Assembly: GCA_038062615.1 (NCBI GenBank)
Contig: JBBTWV010000085.1
Location: forward strand, 1-6,014
DNA: 6,014 bases
Source of the DNA: JBBTWV01 sp038062615
GTDB lineage: Bacteria > Patescibacteriota > Gracilibacteria > UBA1369 > UM-FILTER-53-11
Direction: 5' to 3'
Shown here piece after piece: positions 5,744 through 6,014 of this stretch. The notes under the pieces were generated by a model that searched no databases, was not told the origin of the DNA, and saw nothing but the letters and a program-made list of their open reading frames with translations. The translations under genes were made by a program, and so were the position numbers. The first letter of the stretch is position 1. Each line of letters starts with the position of its first letter.

Positions 5744-5781
5744 CTTGTTGAAAATAGAACGTAATAGAGAAGTCCATCCAC

Positions 5782-5829
5782 CTCGATTGCTCGAGATGGG
5801 TCGACCTGCCGTCCCGACTGAACATCGGG
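5782..5829. repeat. Two short inverted repeats downstream of 16S rRNA
   Basis: The first is ctcga (5782-5786) with tcgag (5791-5795) around a four-base loop. The second is cccga (5813-5817) with tcggg (5825-5829) around a seven-base loop; its arms match the inner part of the palindrome at 2189-2209. They lie in the transcribed region after the 16S rRNA and could be remnants of dispersed palindromes or part of rRNA processing structure. Confidence 0.4.
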
Positions 5830-5870
5830 GGGCTAGAGCAGTCTGCATTCCAAATAAATGGAACCGATGC
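5823..5870 (-). other. Possible 16S 3' trailer fold
   Basis: An outer stem catcgg (5823-5828) / ccgatg (5864-5869) encloses an inner hairpin ttcca (5848-5852) / tggaa (5859-5863). In the 16S transcript this begins about 13 bases after the mature 3' end, where a processing structure could lie. The partner strand upstream of the 16S gene is outside the window, so a true RNase III stem cannot be tested, and the outer stem competes with the repeat at 5813-5829. Confidence 0.3.
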
Positions 5871-5882
5871 TCATGTCTCCTT

Positions 5883-6014
5883 AAAAGGAGGTATTCCATC
5901 CGCAGGTTCTCCTACGGATACCTTGTTACGACTTAGCTCCAGTCAGTAGTATCGCCTTGATTCTACCTTACGGTAAAGCTTTAGGCGCTCCTACCTCCCA
6001 TAGCTTGACGGGCG
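5883..6014 (-). rRNA. rrs: 16S ribosomal RNA, 3' end (partial)
   Basis: Read on the minus strand, the window edge begins at CGCCCGTC (Escherichia coli position about 1400). It continues through helix 44, which is capped by TACC-GTAA-GGTA, the universal AAGTCGTAACAAGGTA segment, helix 45 (TCCGTAGG-AGAA-CCTGCGGA), and the anti-Shine-Dalgarno ACCTCCTTTT ending near 5883. About 132 bases are present; E. coli has about 143 over the same span, so helix 44 is slightly shorter. The helix 45 loop is AGAA instead of the common GGAA, keeping the two adenines dimethylated by KsgA/RsmA. The mature 3' end is uncertain by two or three bases. No 23S rRNA or spacer tRNA follows on this strand; lemA does. Confidence 0.96.

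Noticed and set aside
5682..5825. N-terminal 48-residue extension of the LemA reading frame
   Set aside because: It translates palindromic sequence between lemA and the 16S gene, has no LemA similarity, and the ATG at 5679-5681 gives the normal family length with the membrane anchor near the start.
2156..5829. Palindromes as parts of a CRISPR array
   Set aside because: They differ in sequence, are kilobases apart, and show no regular spacing or cas genes.
5718..5936. Plus-strand open frame overlapping the 16S 3' end
   Set aside because: It covers rRNA and palindromic DNA on the antisense strand and has no protein-like features.

Overview
The window looks like ordinary bacterial chromosome from an uncultivated lineage. 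The Patescibacteria/Candidate Phyla Radiation (CPR) fits best, but this is inference from several weak signs: a compact 16S rRNA 3' end, near-absent Shine-Dalgarno sites, likely leaderless promoters, tight gene packing, and GC-rich short palindromes between and inside genes. The genetic code appears standard, with TAA, TAG and TGA all ending convincing genes.

From left to right: the 3' part of a MOFRL-family glycerate 2-kinase (+) overlaps tail to tail with a class I SAM-dependent methyltransferase (-). Next is a GTG-initiated FAD-dependent oxidoreductase of the geranylgeranyl-reductase type (-). It carries what looks like an in-frame palindromic insertion. Both minus-strand genes have sigma70-like promoters almost touching their start codons. 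The oxidoreductase promoter lies back to back with that of a tRNA-Ile(GAT) gene (+), which is followed by a strong terminator. A two-module zinc-ribbon protein (-) and a DUF4438 protein (+) come next, pointing away from each other.

The right third is a LemA / TPM-domain (YgcG-like) membrane protein pair (-), transcribed in that order with a 4-base gap. It lies about 200 bases downstream of the 3' end of a 16S rRNA gene (-) that runs off the right edge. No spacer tRNA or 23S rRNA follows the 16S within the 5.9 kb visible, and the tRNA-Ile often found in that spacer sits 3 kb away on the opposite strand. The rRNA genes therefore look unlinked.

The genes do not form a single pathway. The only clear functional unit is LemA-TPM. 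The oxidoreductase and methyltransferase are adjacent and co-oriented and might act on a common lipid or quinone-like substrate, but nothing in the sequence proves it. I see no phage, CRISPR, toxin or defence module. The most interesting points are the palindrome inside the oxidoreductase gene, the isolated 16S gene, and the leaderless, partly shared promoter architecture.
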